A DNA stretch of 56,030 nucleotides from Paludibacteraceae bacterium (GTDB lineage: Bacteria; Bacteroidota; Bacteroidia; Bacteroidales; Paludibacteraceae): NCBI GenBank assembly GCA_905234835.1, contig CAJOIZ010000016.1, positions 1 to 56,030 of the forward strand, read 5' to 3'. The position numbers and the translations under genes were made by a program. This document shows positions 53,252 through 56,030 of the stretch, piece after piece. The first letter of the stretch is position 1, and each line of letters begins with the position of its first letter. The notes under the pieces were generated by a model. The model was not told the origin of the DNA. It made no database searches and was given only the letters and a program-made list of their open reading frames with translations.

Positions 53252-54676
53252 ATGAGAGACACTATATCACAAAAGATTCAGACCTATTTAGGTCAGCAAG
53301 CAATCTACAAAGACAAAGGTACGACCGATAACTTGTTCGTAGGACGTAACTTACCTTCGTTTGTAAAGGATTTCCTTATCAAACGTTATGCACGTGGTGA
53401 GCAAATAGATCGTGCCGGATTGAATAATTTCTTGGATACGGTAATGCCTAAAGGCGATATTCGTAGTAAACTTATCGATGGACAGGAAATAACATTATTG
53501 ACTCGATTTAATGTCAATATCAACCTCATCAAAGGTATACGCCAATTTGGTATCATTGATTTGGGCATCAAGGAGAACGAAGGTGTTATCCCAGATCATG
53601 TTGCCAACAAACATGTGGACGATTTACATGATGGCGAGATGTGGGGTATTATCAAACTATGCTTGCTTCCGGATGAGGATGGAAAGAAGAATCATGTGAC
53701 AATGGTTGACTTTAAACCGTTCAAACCATACACTTCTGTCGACATCAGTTTCATCCAAAATGTACGTCGCAATTTCAGTATGGATGAGTGGCTTGATTTG
53801 ATAATTTCTGCGATGGAATACGAGCCGGATTCGTTCGCAAATATGCATCAGAAACTGGAGTTCGTTACACGTCTTTTGGTCTTTGTAGAACCGCGTCTTA
53901 ACATGGTTGAATTGGCCCCAAAAGGAACAGGTAAATCGTTTGTATTCAACAATATAAGCAAATACGGTTGGCTTGTCAGCGGCGGTAAGGTAACCCGTGC
54001 TTCGTTGTTCTATGATAAGAACAAAAAGCAGAAAGGTTTACTTGGAACACATGACTTCTGTGCGTTCGATGAAGTGCAGACAATTGAGTTCCAAGAACCT
54101 GCCGAATTGCAAGGCGCTTTGAAGTCCTATTTGGAGCAAGGAAAAGCATCTATCGGCAATGTCGCATTCACCTCTGAAGCCGGATTGATGCTTATGGGAA
54201 ATATTGGTCTTACAAGCGATCAACGTCCTCGTAGTCCTCGTTATTTTGACGAATTGCCGGAGAATTTCAAAGAGTCAGCTTTGATTGATCGTTTCCATGG
54301 TTTCGTAGAAGGATGGTTCTTGCCTAAGATTCAGACCAACATGATATACAAAGGTTGGACAATGAACATGGAATACTTCTCCGAAGTTATGCACAATCTG
54401 CGTGTACAAAACGCATATGCAGAAGTATTCGATAAGATAGTAGAACATGATCCGAAAGCAGGAGTTCGTGATGTAACAGCCGTAAAACGTATGGCAGTTG
54501 GTTACATGAAACTCTTATTCCCGCATTGGACTACACCGGAAGAAGTAAACCTACAAGAGTTCGACATGTTCTGCTTACAACCTGCAATCAATCGTCGTGG
54601 CATCATTCGGCAGCAACTCCATCTCATCGATCCCGAGTTCAAACCCGAAATGCCAAATATCTGGGTTAGACAATAA
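53252..54676 (+). CDS. brxL: BREX AAA+ protein BrxL (short form)
   Basis: Last gene of the operon, 6 bases after pglZ. BrxL assembles as a DNA-binding AAA+ ring in type 1 systems. Walker A APKGTGKS with K228; Walker B FCAFDEVQ with D273 and E274; TSEAGLMLMGNIGLT and a sensor region follow. At 474 aa it stops after the AAA+ part and lacks the C-terminal Lon-protease-like domain of the longer BrxL proteins. A hairpin terminator follows. Confidence 0.9.
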   Translation: MRDTISQKIQTYLGQQAIYKDKGTTDNLFVGRNLPSFVKDFLIKRYARGEQIDRAGLNNFLDTVMPKGDIRSKLIDGQEITLLTRFNVNINLIKGIRQFGIIDLGIKENEGVIPDHVANKHVDDLHDGEMWGIIKLCLLPDEDGKKNHVTMVDFKPFKPYTSVDISFIQNVRRNFSMDEWLDLIISAMEYEPDSFANMHQKLEFVTRLLVFVEPRLNMVELAPKGTGKSFVFNNISKYGWLVSGGKVTRASLFYDKNKKQKGLLGTHDFCAFDEVQTIEFQEPAELQGALKSYLEQGKASIGNVAFTSEAGLMLMGNIGLTSDQRPRSPRYFDELPENFKESALIDRFHGFVEGWFLPKIQTNMIYKGWTMNMEYFSEVMHNLRVQNAYAEVFDKIVEHDPKAGVRDVTAVKRMAVGYMKLLFPHWTTPEEVNLQEFDMFCLQPAINRRGIIRQQLHLIDPEFKPEMPNIWVRQ

Positions 54677-54686
54677 GAAACTAGTG

Positions 54687-54718
54687 AAGCGCCTCACACG
54701 GGGCGCGTTTCTCTTTCT
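54687..54718 (+). terminator. Probable terminator of the BREX operon
   Basis: AAGCGCC, an 8-base loop, GGCGCGTT, then a T-rich stretch, 12 bases after the brxL stop. Confidence 0.7.
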
Positions 54719-54748
54719 TTCATTGTAAGGCAATCTAATTGCCCGCTC
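54704..54748. repeat. 45-bp direct repeat, copy 1
   Basis: Matches 55050-55094 at 43 of 45 positions. Contains the palindrome GGCAAT-cta-ATTGCC (54729-54743). It lies at the right edge of the BREX operon. Confidence 0.85.
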
Positions 54749-55049
54749 TTGTCGGTATACCGCGATACCATGATTCCGTGATACCGAGCCGCCCACACTC
54801 TGCCGATAGTAACTGTCCTTTGTCCATTAGCCCCAAATCTCATTTGGATCACATCGTCCATTGACTTGGATGTTATCCAAGTTTATCTGTTATGCATGTG
54901 TCTTTTTCTGCATTCCCGCCTTAGCATGTGTCTTTTTTTGTCCAAAGCCCACCAATTCACTTCAAAAAAACACAAGCTTTACAAACGTTTGTCCCTTACT
55001 CCGGATTTTATCCGGTTTTCTCTTTGTCACGTGCGTGAGTCGTCAGCCT
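54749..55049. other. Gene-free, palindrome-rich segment between the 45-bp repeats
   Basis: No convincing ORF. Perfect short palindromes with 3-base spacers: CCAAAT-ctc-ATTTGG (54833-54847), CTTGGAT-gtt-ATCCAAG (54865-54881), CCGGAT-ttt-ATCCGG followed by T-rich DNA (55001-55019). GCATGTGTCTTTTT occurs twice (near 54893 and 54924). Confidence 0.7.
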
Positions 55050-55094
55050 CGCGTTTCTCTTTCTTCCATTGTAAGGTAATCTAATTGCCCGCTC
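55050..55094. repeat. 45-bp direct repeat, copy 2
   Basis: Second copy, 346 bases from the first, with the palindrome GGTAAT-cta-ATTGCC (one G-T pair). Confidence 0.85.
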
Positions 55095-55140
55095 ATCTAT
55101 TGCATCATTGCAGAATTGCATTTTCAAATGCCTTCTTTCC

Positions 55141-55248
55141 GTTACTCTTTCCGCTACTTTATCCGTCACTTTACTTGTTACTTTACATGTCACTTTACTT
55201 GTCACTTTACATGTCACTATACACGTTACTTTTCCCGTCACTTTTCTG
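55141..55248. repeat. 12-bp tandem repeat, 9 units
   Basis: Nine units of consensus GTCACTTTACNT. Read on the minus strand they would encode KVT(C/S/G/D) repeats in a 116-codon open frame (55008-55358), but no domain flanks them. Probably non-coding, or a remnant of a linker-repeat gene like the three others in the window. Confidence 0.8.
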
Positions 55249-55452
55249 TATGGTGTTCTGTGCTTGTCTCTTTCTAAGAGCGAGTTTTTTTGTTTAATTG
55301 TGGTTAATTGTTGATTTGTTTTTTCCCCTCTGCTTATTCCCCTTTGCTTGTTCCCCAAGTCTGGGTTCTAGCTTGTTCCCTTTTGCCCATTTCTCCACCA
55401 CAAAGGGAAATAATCGTTCGAACACAGTGAGATAAGAACAACCCTACACACA
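55249..55452. other. Gene-free stretch before the hsp20 terminator
   Basis: About 200 bases rich in T and in GTTCCC/TTCCCC motifs (55322-55380). I see no gene or strong structure. Confidence 0.5.
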
Positions 55453-55482
55453 AACAAAGCACTCGCTTAGGAGTGCTTTGTT
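55453..55482. terminator. Terminator downstream of hsp20
   Basis: AACAAAGCACTC, a 6-base loop, GAGTGCTTTGTT; a 12-bp perfect stem, 17 bases past the hsp20 stop on the minus strand. Confidence 0.85.
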
Positions 55483-55498
55483 TGTTAACATACCTTTG

Positions 55499-55945
55499 TT
55501 ATGAGATGGCTATTTGGCGAGAGGTCTTGCCTTCTTCGCGTTTGATCTTCGGCAACTCAATCGTCAAGATACCATCTTCGACCTTAGCGGCGATCTTTGC
55601 TTCGTCCACATTATCCGGCAAGGTGTACTTTTGTTCGAAGTTCGTGTAAGCAAACTCGCGTCTCAGATAGTGCGCATGCTTATCCTCTTCCTTGTGCTCG
55701 AACTTGTTCTCGATGGCAACACACAGATTGTGGTCTTCATCGACATGTACTCGGCAGTACTCTTTCTTAACACCCGGAGCAGCTAACTCAACGGTGTAAT
55801 CGTTAGCGGTCTCTTTGACGTTGACCGAAGGCGCCACATTGCTGGCGGTGTTCAGCATGTCATTGTTCAAAAACTCCTCGAATACGGTGGGGAACCATCC
55901 GTTTGTCGGCAGCCAACTGTTTCTACGATAGATTGCAGGTTTCAT
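55499..55945 (-). CDS. Small heat-shock protein (Hsp20/alpha-crystallin)
   Basis: ATP-independent chaperone that holds unfolding proteins. The alpha-crystallin domain covers about 40-145: VNVKETANDYTVELAAPGVKKE, FAYTNFEQKYTLPDNVDE, KVEDGILTIELPKI. About 148 aa. Start MKPAIYRRNSW at 55945 is set by a rare good Shine-Dalgarno (GGAGG 8 bases upstream); an ATG 15 bases earlier lies before that site. Confidence 0.95.
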   Translation of the reverse strand: MKPAIYRRNSWLPTNGWFPTVFEEFLNNDMLNTASNVAPSVNVKETANDYTVELAAPGVKKEYCRVHVDEDHNLCVAIENKFEHKEEDKHAHYLRREFAYTNFEQKYTLPDNVDEAKIAAKVEDGILTIELPKIKREEGKTSRQIAIS

Positions 55946-55981
55946 AATTTTGTCCTCCAAATTTAGTTAAACATTGTTTAA

Positions 55982-56026
55982 CGTAGCTTGCGTAGTTTAC
56001 GTTGTTGGCGTAGTATGCGTAATTGC
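55982..56026. repeat. 9-bp tandem repeat, 5 units
   Basis: CGTAGCTTG, CGTAGTTTA, CGTTGTTGG, CGTAGTATG, CGTAATTGC upstream of hsp20. Just inside it lies GTTAAA-cattg-TTTAAC, a possible operator. Confidence 0.75.
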
Positions 56027-56030
56027 GTTT

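Overview
The window looks like a chromosome segment of a Bacteroidales bacterium (phylum Bacteroidota); I cannot name the genus. The evidence is the promoter type (TTTG, about 20 bases, TAnnTTTG) in front of several genes, the scarcity of Shine-Dalgarno sequences, and lineage-typical proteins: DUF5723 outer-membrane protein, DUF4296, DUF4924, GldF, a secreted bleomycin-hydrolase-type C1 peptidase, and Schlafen/AlbA_2 ATP-binding proteins with C-terminal winged helices.

Layout. (1) 1-8.8 kb is an accessory block: the 3' part of hsdS, a four-copy 74-bp REP-like array leading into a REP-associated Y1 transposase (RAYT), hsdR, a GmrSD-like DUF262/DUF1524 protein and an AlbA_2/ATPase/winged-helix protein. 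(2) 8.8-9.8 kb is a gene-poor, repeat-rich stretch that probably encodes a structured non-coding RNA from a strong promoter; a near-identical promoter drives the next genes. (3) 9.8-40.6 kb is mostly housekeeping: metal efflux (CDF, mntP), rsmG, yebC, rplS, nth, hslR, an LtaS-like phosphotransferase, pth, rplY, tRNA-Gln, a TPR protein, rlmN, a PBP1A, a YgjP-like peptidase, yfcE, gldF, a C1 peptidase, aroE, tilS, tex, then an xre-PPTase-folC operon. Many minus-strand genes overlap by ATGA and form operons. (4) 40.7-54.7 kb is a defence island: WYL regulator, DUF4062-ATPase fusion, Fic protein and a complete type 4 BREX operon (brxP, brxC, pglZ, brxL). (5) 54.7-56.0 kb holds a palindrome- and repeat-rich gene-free stretch and an hsp20 gene.

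How it works together. The type I enzyme (HsdS/HsdR, with HsdM presumably just outside), the GmrSD-like protein and the BREX system form a layered anti-phage repertoire on both sides of a core block. BREX type 4 has no PglX methyltransferase; BrxP, a PAPS-reductase-fold Fe-S protein, takes its place. In this copy the pglZ start region is split by an apparent frameshift, so the system may be off, phase-variable, or affected by a sequence error.

Most notable: the pglZ frameshift; a REP array whose every unit repeats the translation start of the RAYT gene and whose hairpin loop carries a stop codon, with REP-derived repeats also built in frame into the RAYT; the candidate structured RNA at 9.35-9.6 kb; a DUF4062 domain in the usual place of AlbA_2; and a recurring pattern of intergenic tandem arrays with 9-12-bp units of unrelated sequence, several of them just after stop codons.
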